From contig NZ_GG697132.1 in the NCBI RefSeq assembly GCF_000160575.1, positions 186,001-250,000 of the forward strand: a stretch of 64,000 nt of DNA. The letters are read 5' to 3'. The translations under genes were made by a program, and so were the position numbers. Each line of letters opens with the position of its first letter. The stretch's first letter is position 1. The notes under the pieces were generated by a model, which saw only the letters and a program-made list of their open reading frames with translations, ran no database searches and was not told where the DNA came from. Positions 36,510 through 46,619 of the stretch are shown one piece after another. This DNA comes from Weissella paramesenteroides ATCC 33313 (GTDB lineage: Bacteria > Bacillota > Bacilli > Lactobacillales > Lactobacillaceae).

Positions 36510-37993
36510 GGTTCTACAATTTTTGGTACGGATAGCTAATCCTTCAGATTAGTCATCGGTACTTTTTTTGTTTGTTTCTGTATAATTCATGGTAAACAAA
36601 AAAACAGACCAGCGGCAACTAGTCTGTCTAACAAAAAATCCCTCTAGAAAGAACCTCTAACTATGGATAAGCATATCAAAATTTTACTTGGAATTAAAGG
36701 CGGGATTCGACAACAAGTTTGGCACTTGAAATTATCTTACGATAATTATTGTCCACAATGTGCATGCCTTATGAATAAGAACGGCACAAAGTTAGTACAA
36801 CATATCGCTTCTCGTGCAGCCAACATCTTTAATCAACTAGCGATTCGTAAGCAAAAATACATTTGCCCACAATGTCATCAAACAGCACTAGCTGAATTTA
36901 CTGACATAAAAGCTGGTGATCATATTATTGCAAACGTTAAACAAGCAGCCGCTATGGAGTTGAGTGATAATGTCAGTCAAAAACATATTGCGCAAGCTTA
37001 TAATATTTCACCTCATACCGTCATGCGCCAAGCACAAGGACTTTTCAACTACAACAAAACAACCTTTCATTATTTACCACAACATATTGCATTTGATGAT
37101 TTTAAATCTGGTAACTTCGCAAAGAGTAGCGGTATGAGCATGATTCTGATGGACAGCGCAACGCACCGAGTCCTTGATATCATGCTTGAACGTGGTGATA
37201 ATAACTTGCGTCATTACTTTGAACAGTACTCTTACTCGGCTCGAGCTGGTATTAAAACCGTGACTGCAGATCTATTCAGTCCCTATCGCCAAATGATTCA
37301 TGATTTATTCCCACCTGCCAGATTATCGCTGATCGGTTTCACGTTGTGACACAAGTCTATCGGGCATTAAACGCTATTCGTATTCAAACAATGAAAAGTT
37401 ATGGTTTGAACACACGAGCTTATCGACAATTAAAACGATATTGGAAACTTCTTTTAAAAGACGAAACGACTCTCAACTATATCGACTTTCGGAAGCGTCG
37501 TAACTATCATCATGCTTACCTAACAGATCAAGAAGTCGTTGATCGTTTATTAGCTTTATCGCCTGAACTACAAGCAGCTTACAACTTTTTTCAAGACATC
37601 CTTTACGCTGTTCGACATAAAGATTTTGAGCAATTACAAACTACTATTACAGTCAATCTGCAGTTACCTCGTTTTCAGCAATTACCTGAACCTATGAAAA
37701 AGGCTCGGCTGACCCTAAAGCATCACCTATCAGAAATTGAAAACAGTTTTACCTATAAGTTCTCTAATGGTCCCGTTGAGGAGCTAATAATAAAATTAAA
37801 GCTATTAAGCGTACTGCATACGGTTTTCGTAATTTCAAACTATTCCGTTTGCGTATATTAATTGCTTTTAAAGACAGTTTCTACTCACAAAACTACACAC
37901 AAAAAGCAGCCAAATTCATGAAGAATTCAGCTGCGTAGTGTGCAAGCTATTCAATTAAATAATTCTGTTATCAGTACCATTTGACGAATAACC
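36510..37993 (+). mobile_element. ISL3-family insertion sequence with exact 8-bp target duplication
   Basis: Left end GGTTCTACAATTTTTGGTAC (36510-36529) and right end whose complement is GGTTATTCGTCAAATGGTAC (37974-37993). AATGTTAA stands directly outside both ends (36502-36509 and 37994-38001), the 8-bp duplication expected for ISL3. The transposase inside is frameshifted. A hairpin with seven T (about 36524-36568) lies inside the left end and would stop incoming transcription. Confidence 0.93.
36663..37938 (+). pseudogene. ISL3 transposase with two frameshifts
   Basis: The first frame (36663-37349) has the zinc-binding N-terminus (CPQCACLM ... CPQCHQ), a helix-turn-helix and the first two catalytic Asp (IAFDDFKSGNF, TVTADLFSPY). 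The frame then breaks near 37330; a second frame from about 37346 continues RALNAIRIQTMKSYG to SNGPVE, where loss of one G near 37780 breaks it again before NNKIKAIKRTAYGFRNF. The restored protein would end at 37938. Two lesions mean the element cannot move by itself. Confidence 0.9.
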
Positions 37994-38100
37994 AATGTTA
38001 ATATGTTTGACATAGAGCCGAAATTACTCCAACTTACGGGGTTCAGTTCATTTCACACTTTTTGACATTATTTATTTTCGTAAATGTCTGTTAAAAAATA

Positions 38101-39507
38101 TCACTTAATAATGTTCCTTATCAACCCCAAAGCATTCCATAATATTATTTTAATTCTGTGATCAAAAAAAATCTGAATAGTAATACAAATAGACACCAAA
38201 CTAAACACAATAATATCATTATTAACATAATAGTTAATTATCGAAGATAGTATTAATAAAACATGTAACATAGTAAATTTCATCACATTCATTTTAATTT
38301 TATGAAATTTCTGTATATGCATATACCTATATAAAAACACACAAAAAAATGAAATTGCATTAGCTATTGCCGCTCCATATATTCCAATACATCTAATCAA
38401 GATAACCGTCAATACAATATTGATCAATGCACCCAATACTGTGCTATAAAAAACTCCCATTGTGTTTTTACTTGCTGTATACAAAATTCCTAGAAATCCA
38501 GCGATAACTGTATAGATAGACACCAAGAGCATAATCGGTAATAACTTCCACCCACTAAAATAACTTATATCCAGCACAACTCTAGTCATAGGCCTAAGAA
38601 CCGCCATCATTACCAATGATAACAGAAAAATTAAACTGACAATATATTCAAAAACATTAGAAATAAATTCCTTACTATCTTTACTATCATATTCTTCTAC
38701 TGCCGTCATCTGCCATGATTGGAAAAAAATATTTATCAATGTTGTTACCATAGCAGGGAACCTATTCACCATGGCATATATTCCATTAGCTTTTGCACCT
38801 AACATTAACAGGATAAAAAAACGATCTGACGCAGAATTAAGCCACCACGCAAAAGAATTGGGAATTAAAGGAACACTATACAAACACATCGTCCAAAATA
38901 ATTTTTTATCAAAATATTTCAGCTTTATTTTTTTTAAATTAGAAACCGAGAAAAATAGATAGATAAGTGCCACTACTTGTCCCAAAGTCATAGATCCTAA
39001 ATAGAAAGAAACCCCTCCATGTAATACTACCAAAAATATAATATTTGCTATTCCCATAACAAATGTATTAATTATCCCTGCGATTGCAAAAGATTTTATC
39101 TTTCCTATTGCCCTAACATAATTTGAAATTAACCCAAAAAAAGTAGTTGCAACTAACAGACATGCGGCACCAAAAATAGGATATTCAGGAACAAATGGGC
39201 TTATGATTAATCCAATTATAAGCGAAAAAGTAGATACAATAGTTGCAAATATCATTCCTATTGAAAAAACTTTTTTCGGATCTTCTAATTTATCTAAAGT
39301 AAATCGAAAAACTCCATCTGTTATATCTAAATATATTAATGGTGAAATCAAACTAATAATGGTAGTAATAAAGTCAGCTCTACCAAATTGTGAGGTGGTC
39401 AACGTATATGAATATATAGGAATGAGAATAAATTGCATCAATTTACTTCCTAAGTTCCCTATAGCAAATACTATGGAATTGCCTATTAACTTCTTATACC
39501 TATTCAT
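38101..39507 (-). CDS. wzx: Polysaccharide flippase (Wzx, MOP superfamily)
   Basis: 468 residues with about 12-14 membrane helices. It begins KKLIGNSIVFAIGNLGSKLMQFILIPIYS, typical of PST/Wzx flippases, with the repeated LxxxxPxxLxxx patterns of the MOP fold. It moves lipid-linked repeat units across the membrane. Last gene of the polysaccharide operon; its start overlaps the pyruvyl transferase stop by 8 bases. Confidence 0.88.
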   Translation of the reverse strand: MNRYKKLIGNSIVFAIGNLGSKLMQFILIPIYSYTLTTSQFGRADFITTIISLISPLIYLDITDGVFRFTLDKLEDPKKVFSIGMIFATIVSTFSLIIGLIISPFVPEYPIFGAACLLVATTFFGLISNYVRAIGKIKSFAIAGIINTFVMGIANIIFLVVLHGGVSFYLGSMTLGQVVALIYLFFSVSNLKKIKLKYFDKKLFWTMCLYSVPLIPNSFAWWLNSASDRFFILLMLGAKANGIYAMVNRFPAMVTTLINIFFQSWQMTAVEEYDSKDSKEFISNVFEYIVSLIFLLSLVMMAVLRPMTRVVLDISYFSGWKLLPIMLLVSIYTVIAGFLGILYTASKNTMGVFYSTVLGALINIVLTVILIRCIGIYGAAIANAISFFCVFLYRYMHIQKFHKIKMNVMKFTMLHVLLILSSIINYYVNNDIIVFSLVSICITIQIFFDHRIKIILWNALGLIRNIIK

Positions 39508-40597
39508 ATATATTTATCACCTTCTCAAATCCACTAAACTGTTTTCCAGCTTCCTTTCTTAAAAAGTTTAATGTTTCATCGTCCATAAGGGTATAATTAA
39601 TAGTCTCATTTAATTTTATTTTAGACATATCCACATATTTCTGTTGAGGATAAAAAGAATCAATTACATTATTAGTTTTTTCACTATAACTAACAACAAA
39701 CGTTGGCTTCTTAAACACCCATCCTAAAATCATAGAATGGTATCTCGTAGCAAAAACTTTTTTTGCATTACTAATAATTTTCAAAGATTTAAGAATGTTT
39801 GTATGTTCAATAATTTGAATATCGTCAGTATAGCTAATTAAATTATTTTTTATTTCTATTGCCTTTTTTGTATCGCCTTCTTTTTTACAAAACGACATTA
39901 TTATAATTTGATTTCCATTCCGTATCTCTTTTTTAATTTGTTCACAAACAAACTGAGTATACAATTCATCAATATTCGAGCCAAATCTAGCTGTATTTAT
40001 AACTGAAAATAAAACATAATTAATTGCATCTTCATTTTTTTTATCTTCAACAGAAAGGTTAAACACAACATCTGGCGAATAACTCACATTTCCATAATTT
40101 TTAAAAAGCCTATATGAATATTCGTCTCTAAATGAGGATGAAGTTACTGATTTAAAAAACTTTTTATACTCTGTCAACTGTTTTTGGGTAGCATATGGAC
40201 CAAAATTACTGCCGATAACTAAATAATTATTTACATAATTTACAAGTATCATTCTAATCATATACTCAATATTTAAAGAACCATTCGTAGGTAATATGAA
40301 AATTGAGCCTCCTAGTTCCATATATATTGAATATTTTTTTGCAAGTTTAACTCTTTGTTCATATGATGATGTTTTTAGTGGGCGATTAATTCTATAACTA
40401 ATCTTATCAATTATACGTTTAGTTATAGAATTATTTTTTTTGATTAAATGTATATTATCAACATCCTTAAAAACAGAAAAATCATCTACTGTAGCATATA
40501 TATCAAATTGAACTTTTGGATATCTCCGGGCTGTTATGTAGATAAATAAATCATCTCCTAAATTTGATTGCCAATAACCATTTACAAATACTCGCAT
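39500..40597 (-). CDS. Polysaccharide pyruvyl transferase
   Basis: 365 residues from ATG 40597 (AAAGGGG upstream; the longer frame to 40660 has no good site). The family motifs are the N-terminal GYWQSNLGDDLFI and the C-terminal VFATRYHSMILGWVFKKPTFVVSYSEK. It would add ketal-linked pyruvate from PEP to a sugar of the repeat unit, giving an acidic polymer. Confidence 0.85.
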   Translation of the reverse strand: MRVFVNGYWQSNLGDDLFIYITARRYPKVQFDIYATVDDFSVFKDVDNIHLIKKNNSITKRIIDKISYRINRPLKTSSYEQRVKLAKKYSIYMELGGSIFILPTNGSLNIEYMIRMILVNYVNNYLVIGSNFGPYATQKQLTEYKKFFKSVTSSSFRDEYSYRLFKNYGNVSYSPDVVFNLSVEDKKNEDAINYVLFSVINTARFGSNIDELYTQFVCEQIKKEIRNGNQIIIMSFCKKEGDTKKAIEIKNNLISYTDDIQIIEHTNILKSLKIISNAKKVFATRYHSMILGWVFKKPTFVVSYSEKTNNVIDSFYPQQKYVDMSKIKLNETINYTLMDDETLNFLRKEAGKQFSGFEKVINIYE

Positions 40598-40670
40598 CTT
40601 ATCCCCTTTTTTATCCATCATATAAAATTCAAAGAACTTAAAAAATGTGTGATTGCTCAACTTTTCTGAA

Positions 40671-41714
40671 TCATAACTCTACTATTGCGCTTCTAAAATT
40701 ATTTTTATGATACTTTAACCATTTAAAAAATTTGGTAATTGGAATAATGGTTACAATGGGACACTTTCCTATCATTTTAATAAATATTATTTGATCATTT
40801 GAAAAGTTATGAGAAAGGAACTCCATTAAACTCGGGTTTGTTATCCCACGTTGAACTAATCTAATATCTTTCAAAAAAACATCCTTATTATTCACTTTAA
40901 TACTGTACTGTCTTAATATATTGGTCATTGATAACCTAATTTTCCAGTATTCACTAACTAATTTTTTTTGATTATAATCAAAATCATTAATAAAGTTTAG
41001 AAATTTAAGTATAGCATCTGCGAATAACACATTGTTTTCTTGCATCTTTGGGGAATAAGAATGCATAAGTGAATTATTATTTTGAAAATATTTATAAACT
41101 TTGCCTTGTAAAAGTTGAACATTTTTACAATGCAATAAAGCATAACAGTTAAAAATTAAATCTTCCCCATTAAAAACATTTGTAGGAAATAATATCTTAT
41201 TATCAAATAATAATCTCCTTTTAAAGAATTTTGCACAAGGACCCGAGGGGTATTCATCAGCTTTAAACATTTCTGTATTTATCTGAAGATTACTTAAAAT
41301 GATATTTTCTATTTCATATTGTTTATTATATATTTTCATATTATGTTCTTCAGAAACGTTAATTGATGTTGATACAATATCCAATTCAGGATGTAGAAGC
41401 ACTTGCTGTATCATTTTAGAATATGCATCCGGATAGATTTCATCATCATCATCTATAAATGTTATATAATCTCCTTTTGAAATACCTATTCCTGTATTCC
41501 GAGCTATACTCACTCCAGTATGATTATTAAAAATCACTTTAACTTGCCTATTTTTATTCTCAATGCTCTTGAGAATTTCTTTTGATGTATTTGATGACCC
41601 ATCATCTACAATGATAATTTCTTTCTCACACGTTAATATATAATTAAGGCTTTCAATTATGTAACTTAATTTTTCTGTACAATTGAAACTGGGAATTATT
41701 ACACTAAGTAACAA
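40671..41714 (-). CDS. Glycosyltransferase family 2
   Basis: 347 residues. GT-A fold start LLSVIIPSFNCTEKLSYIIESL, nucleotide-binding IIIVDDGSSN and the metal-binding FIDDDDEIYPDA. It builds one linkage of the repeat unit; sugar unknown. Very AT-rich like its neighbours. Confidence 0.9.
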   Translation of the reverse strand: MLLSVIIPSFNCTEKLSYIIESLNYILTCEKEIIIVDDGSSNTSKEILKSIENKNRQVKVIFNNHTGVSIARNTGIGISKGDYITFIDDDDEIYPDAYSKMIQQVLLHPELDIVSTSINVSEEHNMKIYNKQYEIENIILSNLQINTEMFKADEYPSGPCAKFFKRRLLFDNKILFPTNVFNGEDLIFNCYALLHCKNVQLLQGKVYKYFQNNNSLMHSYSPKMQENNVLFADAILKFLNFINDFDYNQKKLVSEYWKIRLSMTNILRQYSIKVNNKDVFLKDIRLVQRGITNPSLMEFLSHNFSNDQIIFIKMIGKCPIVTIIPITKFFKWLKYHKNNFRSAIVEL

Positions 41715-41729
41715 AAAACCATCCTCCTT

Positions 41730-42932
41730 TCAATAAATTGGGATATTTATCAGTAAATGATATAAATTTGATAAACATAATTCCAAAACTGAAAGTGTAA
41801 ATCCCATTCTCTTAACATTAGCATAACAAACAATACAACCAACTAAAATTGCTAAACTGTTACTTGCAAAAATTAGATTTTTGATATTGATACTAGTCAC
41901 TGACACATATCTGGCTATATAAATTAATGCTAATGGAACTATTACCATAATATATCTACTAAATATCATTGAATATCCAATTAATGTTAATTGCATCACA
42001 GTAAAAAACAACATCATTCTTCCCAATCCAGAACGTCTTTCTTTTTTGTCAACACCATAATATATTATTAATCCCATAATCATCGACAAGATTGCTAATG
42101 TTCTTAAAAGGTAAACAAATAACTGACCATTTGCAGACCGTTCCATAAAATCAGTCGAGTAGGTGTTAGTCATATTTAAAATCTGTGAAAATAAATTATT
42201 GCTTAAATTAGTCCCAATTTTATTCGAAATTTTGAAATAAAAAATTAGAAACAAGACGGGAACTATTATTTTAAAAGCTGAAATTTTTTTAATAAGTGCC
42301 ACATACACAGCATTTGCAACGCCCAAAATAATTCCAGTATGAAAAATAATTGGTATAAAAAATAGCCAAATATATCTTCGCTTTTTGACCCTTTCAAAAA
42401 AAATATATATAATCAGGAAAAATAGCGAACATGCTAAAGCCCACCTCATAGTACTTGCTGTATTCAAAAAATTATATAATAGTGGTAATGGTAAACTTAA
42501 AAATATTGCGGTAAATCCACTTATTTTCCCTCTTTCTTTAAGATCAACGAATGGGAATAATAACGAAAATAAACAGATTACAGTATTAATATACGGAAGT
42601 AAATTGAAATACGCTGTTCTTGATACAAACATTTCTAATGCTGTAAATCCTATACTGGAAGACTGATATTCAATTAATTGATTGGTTTCTGATAGTGCTG
42701 ATAAATCTTGCCATCCTGAAATAGACTGTAATTGACTTAATACTTGAAAGTATCTATATGCATCATCTTCCACAGAAGGGATATATAGTAATATTAATAA
42801 GCTAAAAGTTAATACTGACCATAAAAGCAGCCAATAAGTCTTCTTTCCTCGTAAAAAAAAAGATAATGCATAAATTACTAGGCTAGCGGGAATTGGTATA
42901 AATATATATATAAACATCATTATCAATACCAT
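41730..42932 (-). CDS. wzy: Polysaccharide polymerase (Wzy, EpsG family)
   Basis: 400 residues with about 10-12 membrane helices. The loop IPSVEDDAYRYFQVLSQ soon after helix 2 is the DxxxY-type acidic motif seen in EpsG-family proteins. It should join repeat units outside the membrane. Located between glycosyltransferase genes, as usual for Wzy. Confidence 0.82.
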   Translation of the reverse strand: MVLIMMFIYIFIPIPASLVIYALSFFLRGKKTYWLLLWSVLTFSLLILLYIPSVEDDAYRYFQVLSQLQSISGWQDLSALSETNQLIEYQSSSIGFTALEMFVSRTAYFNLLPYINTVICLFSLLFPFVDLKERGKISGFTAIFLSLPLPLLYNFLNTASTMRWALACSLFFLIIYIFFERVKKRRYIWLFFIPIIFHTGIILGVANAVYVALIKKISAFKIIVPVLFLIFYFKISNKIGTNLSNNLFSQILNMTNTYSTDFMERSANGQLFVYLLRTLAILSMIMGLIIYYGVDKKERRSGLGRMMLFFTVMQLTLIGYSMIFSRYIMVIVPLALIYIARYVSVTSINIKNLIFASNSLAILVGCIVCYANVKRMGFTLSVLELCLSNLYHLLINIPIY

Positions 42933-42943
42933 AAAATTATCAC

Positions 42944-44023
42944 CTATGAACTTTCATTTAAAAACATTAAATATAAATCTTGATATTTTTTCGACATTAC
43001 CTTATCACTAAATACTGGTTGTGCGTTATCATGTATCATTTTTTCTTTATCAACCAAGTCAATTATCTTTTGAAAAGAATGTACAAAGCTATCTATATTA
43101 TTATTTTTAAATAATTTCCCGAATCGTCCCTGATTCATAATTTCCTTATGGCTTTCAATATCTGAAAGTAAAACTGGTTTGCCAAACGATAACGATTCAA
43201 TCACTGCCATAGGTAGTCCTTCTGAGAGCGATGAAGAAGCAAAAACATCGGCATTTTGAAAGAACACAGTAGTATCCTTTTTAAATCCAACAAAAATTAT
43301 TTTCGGTTCGTCTTTATACCTTTCTTTCAATATTTTATATTTTGGGCCGCCACCTACAATAGTTAAATTCACATTATTATTAACAACTGATAGCACTGCT
43401 TTAATTAAAAAATCCACATTTTTTAATTCTGATAAAGATCCTACATAAACGACGTTAATCTCTCTACCACATATCCTACTGTTAGTAACAAGTTTATGGT
43501 CAAAAGGCACACCATTTCGTATAGATACATAACTCAAACGTGTGTGTTCTTTTAGACTTTTTCCTACCGATTCAGAACAAGAAACAATTTTTAGCTTTCT
43601 CAATAAAAAATAATGTATTTCTGCTAAAAGTCTGCCTTTTATCTTTCCAAACGTTAATATATAATCCTCAATAGGCTTGTTATGAATAGTTGAAATATTC
43701 ACTACATTTTTTCTATTAAAAAGGGTATTTACAAAATCTGGTAATATACCATGAGAATGTACAATAATTTTACTAGATTTATATGTCAAAATTGATTTAA
43801 TTTTTTTAATGCCTTGTCTCATATTCTTTTCACTATAAATTTCAACACCAAGTGCCTTAAAATCATCAATTCTAGAATCACTACCTTCCGCTTTAAAAGT
43901 AATTACTACTGGACTAAATATATTTCTATCCAAATTTTTTATAATATAAAATAAAACGTTAACTGGACCACAACGTTTAAGAGAACGTACCAAGTACAAT
44001 ACTCTTATCCCATCATTATTCAT
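42944..44023 (-). CDS. Glycosyltransferase family 4
   Basis: 359 residues, GT-B fold. N-terminal RVLYLVRSLKRCGPVNVLFYIIKNLD and C-terminal nucleotide-sugar site SSSLSEGLPMAVIESLSFGKPVLLSD with the E-x7-E motif, plus VYVGSLSELKNVDFLIKAV. Cytoplasmic, acts on lipid-linked intermediate. The IS30 relic lies directly upstream. Confidence 0.9.
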   Translation of the reverse strand: MNNDGIRVLYLVRSLKRCGPVNVLFYIIKNLDRNIFSPVVITFKAEGSDSRIDDFKALGVEIYSEKNMRQGIKKIKSILTYKSSKIIVHSHGILPDFVNTLFNRKNVVNISTIHNKPIEDYILTFGKIKGRLLAEIHYFLLRKLKIVSCSESVGKSLKEHTRLSYVSIRNGVPFDHKLVTNSRICGREINVVYVGSLSELKNVDFLIKAVLSVVNNNVNLTIVGGGPKYKILKERYKDEPKIIFVGFKKDTTVFFQNADVFASSSLSEGLPMAVIESLSFGKPVLLSDIESHKEIMNQGRFGKLFKNNNIDSFVHSFQKIIDLVDKEKMIHDNAQPVFSDKVMSKKYQDLYLMFLNESS

Positions 44024-44137
44024 TAATACTTTCCCTCAATCCTTTATCAGTGATTAAAAACAAATTATCATCTGTTATCTAAAATAAGCTGTTATTAACA
44101 ATAAATAGCATCATCCATCTTTTTCAGTCTCAAATTA

Positions 44138-44967
44138 TCAATCCAAATGGAACCCCCGTGATAAATAATACTCATTAGCTGATTGCCAGCCGAAGCGCTT
44201 ACGTGATCGGTTATTTATTTGAGTTACCATTAATTCAATGTAATCATCTGAATAATTCTCCATTGCGACTCCTTTCGGAATATATTCCCTAACTAAGCCA
44301 TTAGTATTTTCATTTGTTCCACGTTACCATGGCGCATGCAGATCAGGAAAATAAAATTCAAAATTAAAATCGTTTGTAATTCGTTGGTTTACACTGAATT
44401 CTTTTCCACGATCAGGGGCAACCGTTTTAATTTCATTACTTGAAGTCTACAAAAAATATATTCGATGACATCCATGACACCTTGCGTTCGTTTTGATACA
44501 GCTTTATGTGCTTTTAAAAAGATAGTTTTACGATCCGTCAAAGTAACTAGCACTTGCCCCGCCAGTCTTTTCCAACGACTGTATCTAGTTCCCAATTGCC
44601 GATACACAGCCGTTCATCTGCCTCAGCTGGGCGTTCAAGAAATCCACTACGTTTCCTGTTTTTTCCATGATGCCGTAATTGACGTGCTGCTCCACGAGCA
44701 CCGTGATTTTTCTTGAATATTACTAATTATTTCTAGACGTAGCAATTTGTCATCTAGTTTTCGCTTACGGTGTGAATTTTTCCGATTACGAATATATACT
44801 GTATGAGCCTTCTCAGCTTGATAATTGAGAACAGTGTATCGATGAATTTCTCTAGATATCGTTGAGACAGAACGGTGTAATTTCAAAGCAATCTATTGAC
44901 AGACATTCTTGTAGCATTTCTTCTATACGTCTGCGATCAAATACAATGAGCTATTTGTATTGATTCA
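44138..44967 (-). pseudogene. IS30-family transposase relic inside the polysaccharide operon
   Basis: From ATG 44967 to TGA 44138 the frames keep recognisable IS30 parts: VSTISREIHRY (helix-turn-helix), NSHRKRKL, AHKAVSKRTQGVMDVIEY and the C-terminal FDFEFYFPDLHAPW/RGTNENTNGLVREYIPKG, RSRKRFGWQSANEYY. At least three frame breaks and several stops separate them. The flank near 45040-45075 (GTTCCACTTCAAGTGTAAATT) looks like an IS30 end. It splits the glycosyltransferase genes and is not functional. Confidence 0.85.
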
Positions 44968-45078
44968 TTGTGAAACCTCGTATTGTGTACGTTCTTGACA
45001 AACTACATTCTACGCCGGTTCGCAATGCATCAGTTTTTATTTATCTTTGTGTTCCACTTCAAGTGTAAATTCACCCTC

Positions 45079-45939
45079 TTATTTATTAGGTACTCTTAAA
45101 AATTTAAGATAAAAATAACTTCTTAATTTATTAGGTACCAAAGTAACAATGCTATTTATAATTATTCCAAAAATATATTCAAATATATTAACTATCCCTT
45201 TACTCAGCATCCATGTCTTTAAGTAAATAACGTTCTTTAAATATTTATAACTGCCTCGCCTACTATACAAATCATTCCCACTACGCATATGCACTAATAT
45301 TCTTTCAGTATTAGCAACACCGTCCAAATCCACTCTTTCTACATTTAAAATGACTCTTAACCATAAATAATAATCTTCTAGCTGACCTAGTTGCCTGTAT
45401 CCCCCTACATTATCAATTGTTTTTTTTACAAACATAACTGTTGGGTGATTAAATGGATTCCTAAACTTAGAGAACTTCTTTATTTCCTTTCCCTTTATAG
45501 GCATTTTTCTAACAACATTACTTATTTTGTCATCGTTTTCATCAATAAATTCATCAACAGCCCCTCCCACAAGTTGTAAATTATCCCGAGTATTTAACAT
45601 TTTTAATTGAATTTCAAAACGATTATATACAGATATATCATCTGCGTCCATTCTAGCTACTAGTTTTGTAGATATATACTTCATACCTTCATTTAAAGCT
45701 ATTGCTAATCCTGAATTATGTGCTAATCTTATGATTTGAATAATATTCAAGTGTTTTTCTATCAAACATTTTAAACCATGTTCAACATCGTCGGTTATAT
45801 ATCCATCTACTACAAGAACCACATGTCGTATTTTTACAGATTGCTTACCTAATACACTATCAATAGCCAATTCCAATTCATTAAATTTTGTTCCTTGATA
45901 AATTGACATTAAAATAGTAATGTCATCCGCCGTATACAT
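45079..45939 (-). CDS. Glycosyltransferase family 2
   Basis: 286 residues. TILMSIYQGTKFNELELAIDSVL, VVLVVDGYITDDV, and the metal-site LVARMDADDISVYNRFE are GT2/WcaA-type motifs. The C-terminal FNHPTVMFVKKTIDNVGGYRQLGQLEDYYLWLRV fits cell-wall glycan GT2 enzymes. A hydrophobic stretch near 245-262 may hold it to the membrane. Confidence 0.9.
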   Translation of the reverse strand: MYTADDITILMSIYQGTKFNELELAIDSVLGKQSVKIRHVVLVVDGYITDDVEHGLKCLIEKHLNIIQIIRLAHNSGLAIALNEGMKYISTKLVARMDADDISVYNRFEIQLKMLNTRDNLQLVGGAVDEFIDENDDKISNVVRKMPIKGKEIKKFSKFRNPFNHPTVMFVKKTIDNVGGYRQLGQLEDYYLWLRVILNVERVDLDGVANTERILVHMRSGNDLYSRRGSYKYLKNVIYLKTWMLSKGIVNIFEYIFGIIINSIVTLVPNKLRSYFYLKFLRVPNK

Positions 45940-45981
45940 AATGAACCACCTTTAAGCATTTTTATAATATATAACAAATTT

Positions 45982-46605
45982 CTAATGTGCGCCGTGTCCA
46001 GTCATTACAACAATTAAAGTTTGTAAAAAAATTTTTAAATCCTCAATAAGACCAAAATTATTTATGTATTCTAAGTCATCAATTAATTTTTCTGCAGGAG
46101 TCGCATCATACCCTCCCCTGATCTGGGCCAGTCCACTTAACCCTGGTTTTACCATTAATCGTTTTTCAAAACCTGGCACTTCTATTACGAATTGTTCTAC
46201 AAATTTTGGTCTTTCTGGTCGTGGCCCAATCAAACTTAAGTCTCCTCTTATGACAGATATAATTTGAGGTAATTCATCGATTCTGGTAAGTCTAATAAAA
46301 TGTCCTATTTTAGTTATACGATTGTCATTTCTTGATGCCCATATAGCACCGGTCTTTTTTTCAGCATCATTATACATTGAGCGTAATTTCTTTATATAAA
46401 TTTTACGCCCCATAAATCCAACACGTTCTTGAGTATAGAACATTGGTCCTGGTGTTTCTAGTTTAACAAGAATACCAAAAACCAATATCAATACACCAGC
46501 TGGTATTAACAATAAAAAAGCTAATATAATATCTAAGCCTCTTTTAACATAGATATATAATGATCTGACAGGATTAATAGCTTCTATTTTTTCTAGATAG
46601 TTCAT
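45982..46605 (-). CDS. Priming sugar-phosphate transferase (undecaprenyl-phosphate)
   Basis: 207 residues, short EpsE/WcaJ-like form with one membrane hairpin (about 24-47, LDIILAFLLLIPAGVLILVFGILV). Landmarks: PGPMFYTQERVGFMGRKIYIKKLRSM, RITRIDELPQ-like TRIDELPQIISVIRGDLSLIGPRPERP and KPGLSGLAQIRGGYD. It transfers sugar-1-phosphate to undecaprenyl phosphate, the first step of repeat-unit assembly. Confidence 0.92.
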   Translation of the reverse strand: MNYLEKIEAINPVRSLYIYVKRGLDIILAFLLLIPAGVLILVFGILVKLETPGPMFYTQERVGFMGRKIYIKKLRSMYNDAEKKTGAIWASRNDNRITKIGHFIRLTRIDELPQIISVIRGDLSLIGPRPERPKFVEQFVIEVPGFEKRLMVKPGLSGLAQIRGGYDATPAEKLIDDLEYINNFGLIEDLKIFLQTLIVVMTGHGAH

Positions 46606-46619
46606 TGCCCTAATTTCTC

